DNA from: Labyrinthula sp. Ha
Lineage: Eukaryota; Sar; Bigyra; Labyrinthulida; Labyrinthulaceae
Direction: 5' to 3'
Assembly (NCBI GenBank): GCA_015227615.1
Contig: JAALGZ010000023.1
Location: 434,001 to 498,000 of the forward strand
Length of the DNA: 64,000 bases
A program made the translations under genes and the position numbers. Positions 30,319-43,255 of this stretch are shown in pieces; the stretch's first letter is position 1, and every line of letters begins with the position of its first letter. The notes under the pieces are model-generated. The model was not told where the DNA came from, searched no databases, and saw nothing but the letters and a program-made list of their open reading frames with translations.

Positions 30319-33300
30319 CTTTTTAACTTATGGAAAACGACTTTGTATTAATTCTTACGTTTGGAATTAAAGTAAATATGTTAATGTGAGAATCTCATAC
30401 TGGAAATTATTTGTGCTTAAGTAGATAGATTTAGTTAAGAAAACATCAAAACTAAATCATGAACTTAACTTTCACAGAAGTAAGGTTGTTTCAAAATTGA
30501 CACTTATAGTCTCTTGAATTTTCGACATAATACTACAGACACAAAAAAACTCAAGGAAACAGTTCTTGAATCAAGTTCTAATCTATTTCTTAACTCTAGA
30601 CCATCCAGTATTTATTTGTATACCAGTATTCAAATTAATCATGGTCTCAATCCAAGGTCCGCAACCAACCAGAGCTCTAATATCTTTATACTCACTAGAA
30701 ATTATGTATATTACACTAAATAAAAGTATTTCAAACTTTATAATAGATAAAACGATTTCCTGTTTCCATTTTACAGATTTAAGTCTTAACGAACCTAAGA
30801 ATACAAAACTTCTGATTAATTGTAACTCAAATCTTTTCTAAGCAGAGAACCTTATATACTAAGTAAAGGCAACTGAAATTTATTATTTGATCGATATTGC
30901 ACGCTAAGTTTCTCTACCCTGAAAAAAGATATTCAACTTAAATTTTTGGAGACAAACATCTTGCTTTTATAATTATACCTGAGTGCATTCGATATAATAT
31001 ATTTTTTTCAATTCTTTCAAGCTTATACATAGCAATTGTAAACATATTCCAAGAAAAAAATCACAACATCCTTCTTCACTTGATTAAAATCTGCATGAAG
31101 AGTCCGCAGAGCCAAAATATTTCAATTGCATGGTTTAAATCATACTCCAGTCAGGGATGTTAACCACAGATAAAAGGGAAAATCATTCTAGGTCTAATTT
31201 CTACACTCCTCTTGATAGTGAATATATCGATCATCCGCCCCCGTGACAAAGCTGTTCAAACTCTTACAATTTAACTTGAACTTCAGTGAACTAAGTTAAT
31301 CTTAAAGATTACAAGTAAGAGCTGCTTTGGTAAGAAAATGGATATACCCTGTGAAAAAGCTAAAATAGGTTATAATAAAGCCATCTTGTCTTGTCTTGCA
31401 GTCAGTTATGTTAAACACATAGCCCAAAGTATTAAAAAAAGGTCACAGTATGAGTTTCTATTCAGGAACAAACTTTCCAAAGCCTTTTAAAATATTTTTA
31501 TAGAGAGTTTCGATGCCAAACATTAGACAAGAACTATATTTGGAACTCTTTACATACTATGTATTAGTTTGATTCAATGCATCATAATTTTTTTAAACAT
31601 ATTCAAAGTATATGTACTATTGCTCAGCCTCTCTGTTTACACTAGGAAGTTTTTCTTTAGGATATGAAAGCAACAGGTACCCTTCAACTATCTTCTGAAT
31701 TAGAATAACAGTAAACACGAAACCACGTCATTAGTTAAAATTGTTAAAGAGCACAATACTGTAATAAGTTAACTGTAAATAAGAATACCGCACCTAAACT
31801 TTAGAGCTAGACATTATTAGGACACAAGTGTCAAAAAGCTAATGTAATAACTTGCAATTACTGGAATTGAAACACTTTCACTGATAAATATTTTTCAAAG
31901 CGTTATGTTCCTTCTATGCTTTTTCAAAATTGGTGGTCAGAACCCCATTTTCACATGCTTGACCCCTATTGACCTATAGATAATTAATTAAGGAATTAAT
32001 TTTTACTCGAATATGTAAAGATTTTGTGAGCTTGGTTTAACATGCTAATGCCAACAAGCAGTATTCTCCGGTTGTATGTTTTGCTATGATAGTATTAATC
32101 ATAATGTTACATGACTTTTAAAATTTTACGTTTTCGTATTCAGCTCATAAGTTCTTCTGCAATGGGACAATACTTCCAACATAGGGATTTCTAAACTTAA
32201 TAATAGAGGGTGAATCTCATAGTAATCACTGTTTCCTTCATATTGAAAAACGTTAAGCTGCACTTTTTCTGAATTGAATATAAACAGTTCAGATACTATA
32301 GATCAAGCTAACTAGCTTTATACCAAAACACATTAATTTATAATAGTGTGGTAACTATCGTCCTTTTTGTTTCAGTATTACAGTTTATGTTATCCTCGAG
32401 CCTGTATCAACTTTTGAGGGACTGGTCTTTGATCATGTTGGTACACTCCACTAATTATTTTCTAATTAATAGATCGGACAGTGCAACGTTATCACCAGGA
32501 GTTCAGCTATGAGCTAAATAATTAGCTTAGGTGGTCGATCAACATTGTAACATGAAAAGCAAATAAATACACCATTTCATCAGAGAAAATGTACAGCAGA
32601 ATATGAAAGATATCGACCATGTTCTCAACTTTATTTATGAATACACAGAAGTCTACTTGCAACTGCATGCTCTGGGCATTGAGCTCTAGGTATGTATAAT
32701 TTAACTTATACCATCAGATGAACTAAACGTGCTTTACATTGAAATATTTGAAGTTTTACGCTTTGCACAGGGAAAAGTACTGGTGTGGTTCATTAATATA
32801 ACGGCAAACTAGGCCAATTTTTATACTGTCAAATTCGGTTTTAACCCTACATGTGATATATGCAGCCATTTCAAATGACTCTTGATACATTTTCATCTAT
32901 ATTATGTAAAGCTTTAGTAATAGGATCCATATTCTTTAATGGTGTCTTCGTTTGAGTCTTGATTTTGTTAAAGTTTTCACGTTACTGTCCGGCGTTTTAT
33001 CGTATTAAATAAATGTAGCGTTAACGATTCTCCCTCCCATAGGATAAAAGCACATTTATTATCTTTTTTTGTTTATCATCTTGCCTATTCAGGCAGCGGG
33101 GTCATTCTTAATGTTCTAAGCTTATTGGAATACCGGCCTATACCCCATAGCTCACCCAGTTCTTCATATCAATATGTGGTTTCAGTTGGCTAAGTGCAAT
33201 AACCTTGAAAATGCGTGAAGCAATTTACAAATCCCATCGTGTTCTAGAATATTTTCAAATCATTTCATCTATCATGCAAAGATTTTCTTGCGATGTAAAA

Positions 33301-34680
33301 ATGAAATAACAAAGATTGAGGAGGTTTGCCTTCGACCATGTTGCGATGTATTGTTTGATACATCTTGACAAGCAAGAAACCCAACGTCTTTTGATCTATA
33401 AATTAATTTCCAAAGACTTATAGTAACTCAAAAATCTTCCAATTCTATTTCATACTTAATAGTTACATATCATTTCAAAATCCTATTAACAAGAAAGTGA
33501 GCTCATATCCTTTGAGCTCACCCTCATTTCAACTATATTATGAAGAGTTGGCTGCTGAAGCCAGCAATTCATAATGTGGAAGAAGAAAACTAGAAAATGT
33601 GGCTTCATCACTAAATCGTTTTAGATTTAGGTTACTAGAGCTGGAACCAATTATCTATTTCTCTCTTATTAGCCAAAAAAAATACTTATATCTTAACATT
33701 TGAGCTCGCCTTACAATAGATGTAGCTGAACTAGCTAATTTAAAATTTCGATAGCCTATGTGTAGCCGATAAAAAGCGAAAGTATTTTTTCAGATGTCTC
33801 ATGATTTCATTGTCCGATGCATTGAAGAACACAGAATATGAGTGGAGAAAGTATGTCCTGTGGGGTATAATGAAGTTAAGCTGTTGCCGTATATAGTTGG
33901 AGGATGTATGATAATGAGCTTGTTTAAATTCAATATCAGGGGTTGATAAATTCTAGCTTTCTGTAATACAAGGCAAAAAGCTAGATTAACTAATAGGTTG
34001 CACAGTTTACTAACAGAGCTAAATCTATTCAATGATCATCTAGTTTCAGCTACTGACAGTTCAGCGAGCAAAGTTGAGCAGAACAGAAAAAAACAGGATA
34101 AAATTACCTTTACAATGAGGCATACTGTCGTGTTTTTAAACAATACATTGCTTGTGAGTTAGTACCTTTCCTTCTTGTATTGATGACAGCTACAAGAAAA
34201 GGTCTTGGGAACAATACGCCACATCACCTCTATATCCATAAGAAGATCAATCCTTATTAACCACAAGAGCTTACCCGACTAAGTAAGAGCTCTTTATTAT
34301 TGACATGACTTCCTATTGACTACTAGAAAGAAATATGATATAATATTGTTATTATTTCCACAAGTCTCTATTTAATTTCTTTACGAAACCACATTATATA
34401 GGGAAAATATCTAGTAAACTTAGGAAAATTTTTGTAGCTTTGTTCATATTAAAAAATGAGTTCAAAACCCCTGTTTTATTTATATAGAATAAAAGACCCA
34501 TTTTTACTATGTCTTAATCATTATACTATTATATTCTGACTTCGGTATCAACAGTTTATCAATTTAATTTTTCTGGTACTTAACGTTAATAGACTCAGGT
34601 ATAAGACATATGTGTGGTTCTTGCTCTAACGTTATTCTTAACGCTATGCTGATACTTAAATTTAACTATACTAATGGTTT
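30319..34680. other. Gene-poor region
   Basis: About 4.4 kb of AT-rich DNA. No frame over about 90 codons and none with family features. No inverted-repeat element was recognised by eye. Confidence 0.6.
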
Positions 34681-34734
34681 AAACTGGAAGAGTTCTCATT
34701 AACGGCTTCAGAAACATAGTCCAAACAATTGGAG

Positions 34735-34841
34735 GCTCGAGATGAATTACAGAGCATCTCGAATCATAACGGGATGCCGTCTCAAGTGTAATTCCCGTAC
34801 AAGAGGAAACGGGGTGAGAAACTATGTAAGATTTCCTCTCG
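34735..34841 (+). ncRNA. Hairpin-rich block upstream of ROCO 3, candidate structured RNA or 5' UTR
   Basis: This stretch is clearly richer in G and C than its surroundings and holds three consecutive perfect hairpins. TCGAGATG at 34737-34744 pairs with CATCTCGA at 34755-34762. ACGGGA at 34769-34774 pairs with TCCCGT at 34793-34798. AGAGGAAA at 34802-34809 pairs with TTTCCTCT at 34832-34839. It ends about 70 bases before the ATG of ROCO gene 3. I could not match it to tRNA, 5S, spliceosomal, SRP or RNase P RNA. It may be a small RNA gene, a leader structure, or chance. Confidence 0.3.
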
Positions 34842-34907
34842 GTTTGTTCCCTGACCAAGATAGACTTTGTCAAAACTGCAGTTTCTGTTGTAAACACAAA
34901 CAAAAGA

Positions 34908-37604
34908 ATGAATAAAAAAGCAACTCAACTACAACAAATAATCTTAAGTAACGATGAATACTTAGCTGAACCAACTTCTTTTTACAAATTTCAACTTCAA
35001 CCATCGTATGAAATAATTCTGGAGGCAAGAAAATGGTTCAATAATGAATACTTCGAGCGATTAGACCAAAAGTTAACAAGCCAAAGCGATCTAGTTCTAT
35101 ATAAAGTTAATTCGGTTATAATAAATCAAATGAATAAGCAAACTAAAGATAAATTAAATGAATATACTCGGTATGAAGTAAGAAATAACAACTGCTTTGG
35201 TGAAACAGGAGCAAAAGAATTTGTCGATGCCTTGCAAAAGTTCAGTTCTCTTTCTTCTCTTAGTATAAGCGAAATAAAAATGAATCCAAAGCAAATTTCT
35301 GATCTTCCACGCCTTTTGTATATGAACCAAATTCTAACCTTGCTTTCCCTTTCTTTTTGTCAGCTTCGATCTACTGAAGTTGAAATACTTGCTCACGAAC
35401 TAGAGTTTAATAATAGAAGTGTAGTTTCACTTAATTTGAGTTTTAATTATATTGATAAAAAAGGATTAAAAAGTATTTCAAATGCTTTGAAAATAAATGA
35501 AGTTTTAACCTCTGTTTTTATGAGCGGGAATGATTTTGTTGACCAAGACTTGAAACCCTTACTATCGGTATTTCCAAGGAATAAAACACTTTGTGTCTTT
35601 GATTTGAACTTCACACCTGCATATTTTTCCAATGGCGAGAATTTAAAGCTAATTCGTCATCTTCTACTAAAAAACATATCATCCATAAAAAAAAACTTTT
35701 CATGAAGTAGCTGCTTCGACCACCAGGGTGAGCTTAAAAAAAGCTGCGATTTGTATTTGTGGGAAGCTGGGATTGGAAAGCAAAATGTTTTGAAGCTTTT
35801 ATTTGATTGCAAGCCTATAAACTGGATGCGCGGATTTCAACTTGTTCGAGTCGAAAATGGTTTCAACAATGTTTGCCTAACGGATAAGATTGAGTTAAAT
35901 GGAAAAGAAGGTGTTAGAGTTTTGAACCGTTTAACTAATGAAAAGTTAACAGGAAAGAAAAAGGAGAAAGGGTTAACACGAAAAGTGCTAAGAAATCTCT
36001 TAGGCCGTGTGGAATATTTAAAAAAGAGAGGTAATGATGTAGACTTGTGCCGGAACGAAGAGATAGTGATAAAAACACAGGAGAGTACTTTACGGAAGGG
36101 TGTTGAATATAACCGAGATTTATATACAAAAGAAGAATTTGAAGAGAAAGGTTTGTTGGACTATTATCTCTTGGCCAAAGAGAGAAGTAATCTAATATCA
36201 ACTTCATATAACGTTGTGGATCTTGATGGAAACAAGGATTGCTACTCTTTTCATCATTTACAGGTTAGATGCGGAGCTCTCCCAGTAATAGTCCTTTCTT
36301 TGGCTAAATTTGTTCTTGGATCTGAAAAAGAAAAAGAAAGCTGCATTGATTGGATTAATCATTGGATAAAGTGCGTACGATATAAGAACCAAACGGCAAC
36401 GTTCCTCATTGTAGGAATCCATCATGGAGAAGTTAGAGAAGAGCACTACCCAAAAATAAAGGCAAAACTTATCGAGGTTTTTTCGAAACATCGAGAAATA
36501 ATATCAAACACTACAGATAAAGTTGAAAATAAACTTGGGTATGATCTGCTAAGTGAGACGGGGTCAGAAGAAGATGGAGAGTTTGCAATAGTGCTTAATA
36601 GCAGTACTGGTCTTTTTTTTCCTGTTGATGATGTATCAGGAAAAAGTATTTCGGATTTGAGAGAGGCAGTTGTAAAAGAAGCAAAAGATTTAGAATGTTT
36701 CAATAAAAATGTTCCAATGTCCTGGATAAAACTACTTGATGATATGAAGAGTCGCAAAGAAAAAGGTTGTTTAATGTTGTCAGCGAAAAATGTTCGTAAG
36801 ATTGCTTCAAGATGTCTTTCAAAAGAACATTTTCAAAAGGAGCTTGACGACACATTCTCTTTTTTTCATGCTGTAGGAGAAGTTCATTATATTGAGAACA
36901 TTAAGGCATTAAAGGGTATCGTCATTGTAGACCCTGCCAGATTTTTTCATACTATTAATAAGCTTGTAATGAAACAGGAAACTAATTACCAAACTGAAGA
37001 AGGATTACCTGATTCATTGAAGTATGATCTATCTCGAGCAAGAGAAAACGCAATATTTTCGAAAAAACTGGTTGAACGGATTCTGGGTAAGGATGTAAAT
37101 AAGTTAGAGAAAGAGTTTATTATCTCGTTCTTAGAAAAAAACTACCTTATGGTGAAATACAATTTTGATGTGAAAGATGAGTACATTATACCAAGTCTAC
37201 TACAAGGTACCCGTCAAACAAGAGTAATTCTAGAGAAGGACTATGAAATCAAGATACGCTTTACATTTAACAATAACTTAACTTTTGGGGTCTATGACAG
37301 GCTGGTTCGTGTTTGCACTAGTCTAATTAGTGAAGAATCTGATATAAAAACAAAAGCTGTTCTTGGAGAGAACATTTCCTTGTTCAGGCTCTCTGGATTC
37401 AAGTTTACATTGAAGAATCTCACTCATGAGATTCAACTTCAGCTTATTGAATCTAATAAGCCAGTACCGAATTTGGTGAATATTATGAACTCGGCCCTTC
37501 AACTTGTTTCGAAGGTTCTTGTTCTTGCATTAACTTTTAACGCTATAGTTGAGCTAGGAGATGGTATAAGAGTAGATTTCGAAAAATTGAAAGAGGAGAT
37601 TTAA
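34908..37604 (+). CDS. ROCO protein 3: LRR-Roc-COR-like with degenerate GTPase and one in-frame TGA
   Basis: Two long frames in the same register are separated by one TGA at 35703-35705. The first (34908-35702, 265 codons) encodes ribonuclease-inhibitor-type leucine-rich repeats such as SVVSLNLSFNYIDKKGLKSI and EVLTSVFMSGNDFVDQDL. The second, open from 35706 to 37604, encodes a Roc-like and a COR-like region (VPMSWIKLLDDM; ALKGIVIVDPARFFHTINKL). The Roc motifs are worn: the P-loop position reads WEAGIGKQ, losing the first glycine and the Ser/Thr, and the THxD position reads IHHGE. No GT...AG intron of local size can remove the TGA. It ends after COR, without a TIR domain. It could be a recently broken gene, a readthrough gene, or a base-call error; the upstream LRR part may also work alone. 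Confidence 0.68.
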
Positions 37605-40586
37605 CTAATATTTCTACGGATATATCACAAACGCTAGCCTTGATTTAAGTAAAGTACTTTTTGAGAAGGTAAGTGCTACATGTGTGAAAAGTCAGAGTCT
37701 TTGTCAAGGTAGAAGATAACTACCTTTCGAAAGCCGACAATTTGGACATGTTTTGGGAACGTAACTAATGACAATGAATACTTTAGACCCTAAAGTTCTT
37801 CTAAAGCCGGGATTGTACATTTAGGATGAGCTTTCTAATTATATCTAGTCCATTCTAGAGTAAGTAATCTACCTCGTTGCTAATTGAATGCATTTAATTG
37901 AACCAGCTCGCTAACAACGCTTGGTCTTAATGTGCAGGATGAAAAAACATATTCCTTAGTTTGGTCATAATGGTTCCAACTGCCTCTGAGTACCCACAAC
38001 TCTATGAGAAAATTACTGATCTGATGGAAAAAAGCTTGAACTAAAACAACTTGTCTTTAACGGCATACCTTAAAAGAATCATTTTAGGTTACCCACCTAT
38101 CTCTCTTATTTTTCCATACTATTTAGCTCTTAGCAAATATGCCATTCTGACTGTCGTATTGTACAAACCTATTCTTTGCTACGCTATATAAAGAGCTTGT
38201 TAATTACAGAACCCGTTTGTAGAACCGAACTTTTTTTTCTTATTTTAATTGTCTTCAAGGCTGAGTCTCAATTAACTAACTTGAGAAATTCCTTAGGTAA
38301 ATATATTCAGTTCTTCTTCCTGGAAAATAATATATATTAAAATCACAATTCTTCATACTATTTCATGAGATTTTGAGTATTCACACTATCCTGGGTTTGT
38401 ACTTCTAAGTTCTTACTAGTTTTAATTAGATCTCTCTTCTTACAACCAGTAAACTAATCTCTCCCTAACTCCGAAGTTTTGTGTTATTCCCACAAATGAA
38501 CTTCTTCTCTATTCTCTTGAACTCCTTCCTTATTTACTTCACTGGTAATTCATTTCTTGTATTGTCCCTTAGCCATAAACTCCCCTGTCCTTTCGTCATA
38601 TTTTCTTCTATTGTACAACGAAGTATTCTTGGAACACTGTCAAGGTTGGCCATTCATTCTCTCTACACCCGGATCCACAGTTTCTTCAGTGTAAAGCTGC
38701 TTCTCTTACTTTTAAGTAACATTTTAAACTCATAAAGCTTATTATTGTTTTTTGTACTGGGTAGCAGAAATATTTGAAAAAGGTTTCTTAAGTAGCCTAT
38801 TTTTTTCAAACGAGAATACTTTTAAGACTTCTCTCAAGACCAAGCGAATGGATCTTTTGGTTGACGTTACTGGGTTGCTTGGTAACTCAGTGATTACCCA
38901 AAAACCTATCAACTCTAGGAGTTTTGGGTCTTTTGGCTTGGAAAGATCCGAGACGATTTCCTCGTATTGCAAAGAATAATTCTTAATTCACTCTGATTTC
39001 CTGCAAAAAATCTCCAAGTCATTCTGGTCGCTTAAAAAAATGTCATCAGTCCTTTCATATATCATGTTAATATCACACAGCACCTCTACCTTTAATTAAC
39101 TAATGTAGAATGTTTGTTTCCTCTTCGGACTGAAGCTTCGAATTATTCAGCTCTTCAAAGATCAGCCTTTTTCCAAAGGGTGAGTTAACAACAGAAATAA
39201 TTCAAAAAAACAAATGTAATATAAAGTTGCTAGGATGACATTAGTAGATGAGAGTACTATGTTCTTGAGTTAAATTAAAGGAGTATTTCTAAAGTAGAAG
39301 TGTCTTGAATGGTAAATCTCAACAAATTGCTCCTATGAGATGAAATAAATATTATCAAAATACTTCCATTAATTGGAATTACCCTGCAGCTGCTGGGCCA
39401 GTTAACTTAAAGAATAAATTTACTTTTTTTCTATGGCAGTACCTATTCTAAAGGAAAAATGAAATCACGAAGGGAGAGCACTTGCTGGATTTAGTAAATC
39501 TCAGGCCATAGAACTCCCGCTGACAAGGAGAGAAGTACACATGCAGGCGGTTTACATGCATCTCCAAAAAGAGTGAACTCTAAAAGTGTTAAATGAAGAT
39601 ACGTAGCAGCTAATGTGTCATTCGGCAACTCATATTACCTATTTTTTTGTACAAGGGTCTGGGAATTACCTTTACAGCTTTATTAACAGTTTTCAAAACA
39701 CGAGCTTCAATAATTACTCTTGTTTTCCAGAACTTTGAGTAAATTTAATAGCTATATGAAATGCATAAATAAAAATAACTGAAGAGTTGGGAAATGAATG
39801 GAGAGCCAGGACAAAATGCAACCTAGACCCAGCTTGAGGAACGAGATTATAAATTAATTGCTGCGCTGCTCAAAGCTTAAGATCAGGTTTCGTTGCCTTT
39901 AATATCCATATATGTGTTTATATGAGTCTTTTTTTCATTAGTTAACCTATGTCTGACCGAGAAAGCACGGACAGCGAGCCAAGATTGTGGGTGTTTACGA
40001 CTCTTATGAGAGAATTGGGCAAGATGTTTATAAAAAACATTAAAGATTGAGTTCATCCATTTATTCCATCTTCTCTTACCTACAGAAAAGCCTCCTCTTA
40101 CTTTGTAAGGGTATGTGGCGCTTGATTAAGAAATCTTTTTTACTATTATTATGTTTAGGTTGGGCTCTTCTAACTCAAGAGCTCCTTATTGTAAAACCTC
40201 CTGCACGAGCAATATTTTGTGTATTTTACTAAATATACATATAGTTCTACTAATAATTATTAATTTCCACGAAATCGGATACAGGTTTCATGCTAGGAAT
40301 TGCACAACCGCGTTAGGCCATGGCCATTTCAGCCAGTCAACGAATTCTCTCATTGCCCGTTGAGAAAAAGATTACAGTGAAACTGTTGACGACTACCTTT
40401 CCATCAAAGAATCCTTCATCGGACACGAGTAGATACCGAGAACATAACAAAACCTATTCCATACCCAATTAGTTTTCAAATAGGTGTACGTCGCCAGTTT
40501 TGCTGTTATTTGGAGCAAAGTAGGTTGAGTTGTGAAAGGTTTCCTGATTCCGGCATTACTTCTGGACACAGATTCACGCGAAAGGG
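37605..40586. other. Gene-poor region
   Basis: About 3 kb without an intact gene. A worn reverse-transcriptase-like stretch on the minus strand at about 38742-39180 is listed separately. The remainder shows nothing I can support. Confidence 0.55.
38742..39180 (-). mobile_element. Retroelement fossil, tentative reverse transcriptase fragment (DIRS/Ty3-like)
   Basis: A minus-strand stretch resembles the palm and following region of a retroelement reverse transcriptase, most like DIRS or Ty3 types. It is short, broken and old, with no visible terminal repeats. The assignment rests on weak residue patterns and could be wrong. Confidence 0.25.
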
Positions 40587-42116
40587 ATGAGTTTTCAAAG
40601 TTCTAGATTATCTAGATCAAGAGCTGCGTCGTCATCCTCTATGATCGGTAAAACGCGAGCAATCGAAGGGGCTCCTTTGAATTTAAGTGCTGCAATTGGA
40701 AAGCGCAGGCATCCTAGTAGAAGTAGGACCAACCAGAAAACTAAGTCTAGACGAAAAATGTCTGTTACTAAGCAGCGTTCTCCCCCAAGAATCCAGAAAA
40801 GTAGCTCGAGAAGAAATGCGTCGTTAACTGATGGAAGTTTTGGTGGATCCCAGATCCAACGCACAAACTCTAGGAAGAAGAAACAGGGAGTTCAACGAAC
40901 TAGTTCAAGAAAGAAAGGACAACAGACACGACCGAGGCAAAGAGAATATACGTTGGAAGATTTCGAGCTCGATGCAAGACCAGCTGTGAAAAGTCCGGAA
41001 CCTGTTATGTTCAGGCAAAAAACTGTTGGTCGGAATAAGCAGAAGACTCTTGGTAGAAAGTTGATGAATCTGGATAAGAGGATGAAGCAATCCTTAGTGT
41101 CTGACAATGTTATGTTCAATACGAAGAATGCGAGTTTGAATAGGCAGATTAAGTTGAAGATTGAAAGAGACATGAAATCTGCAAAGCAGAAGAAAAAAGA
41201 GGCCATCATGAAGTACCGGAGAGCAACGAAGGATCGTGCCCCTCAGTATAACTCTGCTTCATTGGCGTCTGTATCTGCCTCTGTTGTAACCAGTACTAAT
41301 ACTATTCATACAGTTCAGTTTTCCGGGGACTTGGGAAGCATAGATTCTTTTGTTTCAGAAGAAGAGGGAGAAGTAACTCAGATTTCCAACTTTGATTCAC
41401 TGGAGAAAAAAAAAACTCAGAAGAAGATAAACCTTGAAGATGAGACACTAAGATCACTGCCAGCATCAATTAGCTCCAAGGAGAAGCAACAAAGAGAAGA
41501 AGAAGAGAGACGAGAAAGTCTGAGGAAACAAAGCGTTGGAGAATTTTCTTTCCGCAAGAAGAAGTTCAGTTCTTTGACATCTAGTTTGAGAACCAAGTTT
41601 CAAAGTGTTTTTTCTAAAGATAAATTTGGAAGACCAACCAGAAACAAAAGAAGCACAACACAGAAAGAAAATGAACAACAAATTACAAACTTTTTCTTGC
41701 AGCGACAAGCTGAGGAGGCCGAACCTGTGCTGCCTCTAGTACAGCCGAGGGAAATCAGGAAGAAGAAGAACAGAAGCTTGCGAAAACTTAAGAAAAGAAA
41801 GTATTTGAGTGGCATGTCAACAAAAGTTAAGGCTATCTTCCGTAAAGGAAGTGACTCAAGTGAAGATTCGTTACTAATCTTAGAGGAATTTAAGGGGCTC
41901 CCGCTTTCAAGTCTAGATATGTCGGAAGAAATTACAAGGAGTTTTCGTGATGATGATGCTGATGCGACACCTAAAAAAATAAAAAAAAACAAACTGCTGT
42001 TTAAAGACAACTACAATTCAAAAGGTAACCGCATTCGTGAAAACCTCAGCGTTAGTTTTGAACATTTAAATGAGGAGGAACATGGACACTACTTGGCCGA
42101 CAGAGATAGCCTCTGA
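40587..42116 (+). CDS. Basic low-complexity protein of unknown function
   Basis: Intronless gene for 509 residues, strongly basic and rich in Ser, Lys and Arg. The first 130 residues are full of SR/RS and KK clusters (SRLSRSRAASSSS, SRSRTNQKTKSRRK), typical of disordered nucleic-acid- or microtubule-associated proteins. A predicted helical, charged stretch follows at about 165-220, then Glu-rich coiled-coil-like sequence near 295-320 (KEKQQREEEERRESLRKQ). No catalytic motif, signal peptide or membrane segment is visible. Its composition resembles that of the protein encoded at 44269-46008, but I see no convincing alignment. It ends in TGA and converges with the membrane protein gene 160 bases downstream. 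Confidence 0.72.
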   Translation: MSFQSSRLSRSRAASSSSMIGKTRAIEGAPLNLSAAIGKRRHPSRSRTNQKTKSRRKMSVTKQRSPPRIQKSSSRRNASLTDGSFGGSQIQRTNSRKKKQGVQRTSSRKKGQQTRPRQREYTLEDFELDARPAVKSPEPVMFRQKTVGRNKQKTLGRKLMNLDKRMKQSLVSDNVMFNTKNASLNRQIKLKIERDMKSAKQKKKEAIMKYRRATKDRAPQYNSASLASVSASVVTSTNTIHTVQFSGDLGSIDSFVSEEEGEVTQISNFDSLEKKKTQKKINLEDETLRSLPASISSKEKQQREEEERRESLRKQSVGEFSFRKKKFSSLTSSLRTKFQSVFSKDKFGRPTRNKRSTTQKENEQQITNFFLQRQAEEAEPVLPLVQPREIRKKKNRSLRKLKKRKYLSGMSTKVKAIFRKGSDSSEDSLLILEEFKGLPLSSLDMSEEITRSFRDDDADATPKKIKKNKLLFKDNYNSKGNRIRENLSVSFEHLNEEEHGHYLADRDSL

Positions 42117-42277
42117 GTTGTTACTAGTTTTATAGTTTTTTGTCAGGGTGTATTTTGTGAAAGTTGTTCATGATATTTGTTCTCTTGATAAAATTAGTAT
42201 GGGATATATTTATCTTTTGATAACTTGATGTTTAAGCAAAATTTTATGAAAACAAAAAACAAGTTTACAAAATACCA

Positions 42278-43255
42278 TTAAAAATCTAATGGAGCAAATA
42301 CTTCACTAAAGAGAAACACTCCAAAAGATATAAAATTCACCACTACATAAAACAGCGTAAACTTTTCCAAACTAAAAGAAGTTATCCAATTATCAGAAAG
42401 AAACCCTTCTCTTGCTTGAGCAACCATCTTGCTTTCCATCGACCAAGAAATCAACCTTTTTGGCATCCAAATTATAAAAACAAAACCAAGAAAAAAGCTA
42501 CAACTGAAACAAAAAATAGCTTTTTGAAAAGCTTCAAAATTAATCCACCAAATTTGATCAATCTTTTCTTCTAGATTCAACTCTTCAAACAAGCTTTCAA
42601 ATAGAGTGGGCAGATTCTCCTTTCGTAAAATAGCTGATCCTAAAAGTTGTAACTTCTCCCTTGAAGCGAAACCTGGATCGCGTGTTCTGTAGTAAATTTC
42701 ATTTGTTACAGCCTTTAAAAGTCCATGAGCTTCAGTTAAATGAGGATTTGGATTGAAAAGCTGTGTCGAGATCAATCTCCAAAAAAGAGCTAAAGAAAAA
42801 TTTGCTGAGGCAAGTGTTAGAAAAAAGTAAATTGGAGGAGAAGTAATTAAATTTGTCAGAGCAAGATCAAAGAAATCTCTTGTTACTATTTTCGTAAATA
42901 TTTCGCCATACTCGAAAGTTTTTTTTGTTGCAGAATAAATTATGAACAAAACAAGTAAGAAGAAGACTTCAGCTGCAAGTTTTAGCGAGTCAGCAAAGTT
43001 TGTCAGATTCCAAACTTGGTATAAAGAAAAGAAAAACATCTGCACGGTAGAGAAGAGTACAACAAAAAAGGTAAATCTGATCCTTGTCAAGCTTTCTGCC
43101 TTCTTTTCTTCTGAGTGCAACAGGAGATTTTTCTTAGAAATATTCTCCAAACTATCAACACCGTTATCTCGAATGTACTCTGCAAGCATGTGCGCATTAC
43201 GTAAATCTTTTTGCATTTTTCGTGCTTTCTTTTTTTCTTTCTTTGTTAAAACCAT
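42278..43255 (-). CDS. Multi-pass membrane protein, unknown family
   Basis: Intronless gene for 325 residues. The first 20 residues are very basic (MVLTKKEKKKARKMQKDLRN). Five hydrophobic spans are visible at about 57-80, 88-110, 128-155, 240-262 and 296-320, with a polar loop of about 80 residues between the third and fourth. Short aromatic-rich stretches such as VVLFSTVQMFFFSLYQVW mark the membrane spans. There is no signal peptide and no motif of a transporter or enzyme that I recognise, so the function is unknown. It is transcribed divergently from the glutathione peroxidase gene, with 307 bases between the start codons. Confidence 0.75.
   Translation of the reverse strand: MVLTKKEKKKARKMQKDLRNAHMLAEYIRDNGVDSLENISKKNLLLHSEEKKAESLTRIRFTFFVVLFSTVQMFFFSLYQVWNLTNFADSLKLAAEVFFLLVLFIIYSATKKTFEYGEIFTKIVTRDFFDLALTNLITSPPIYFFLTLASANFSLALFWRLISTQLFNPNPHLTEAHGLLKAVTNEIYYRTRDPGFASREKLQLLGSAILRKENLPTLFESLFEELNLEEKIDQIWWINFEAFQKAIFCFSCSFFLGFVFIIWMPKRLISWSMESKMVAQAREGFLSDNWITSFSLEKFTLFYVVVNFISFGVFLFSEVFAPLDF

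Noticed and set aside
35703-35705. Non-standard genetic code with TGA as a sense codon
   Set aside because: TGA is the natural end of the DnaJ, 40587-42116 and 44269-46008 genes, and no other gene here has an internal TGA.
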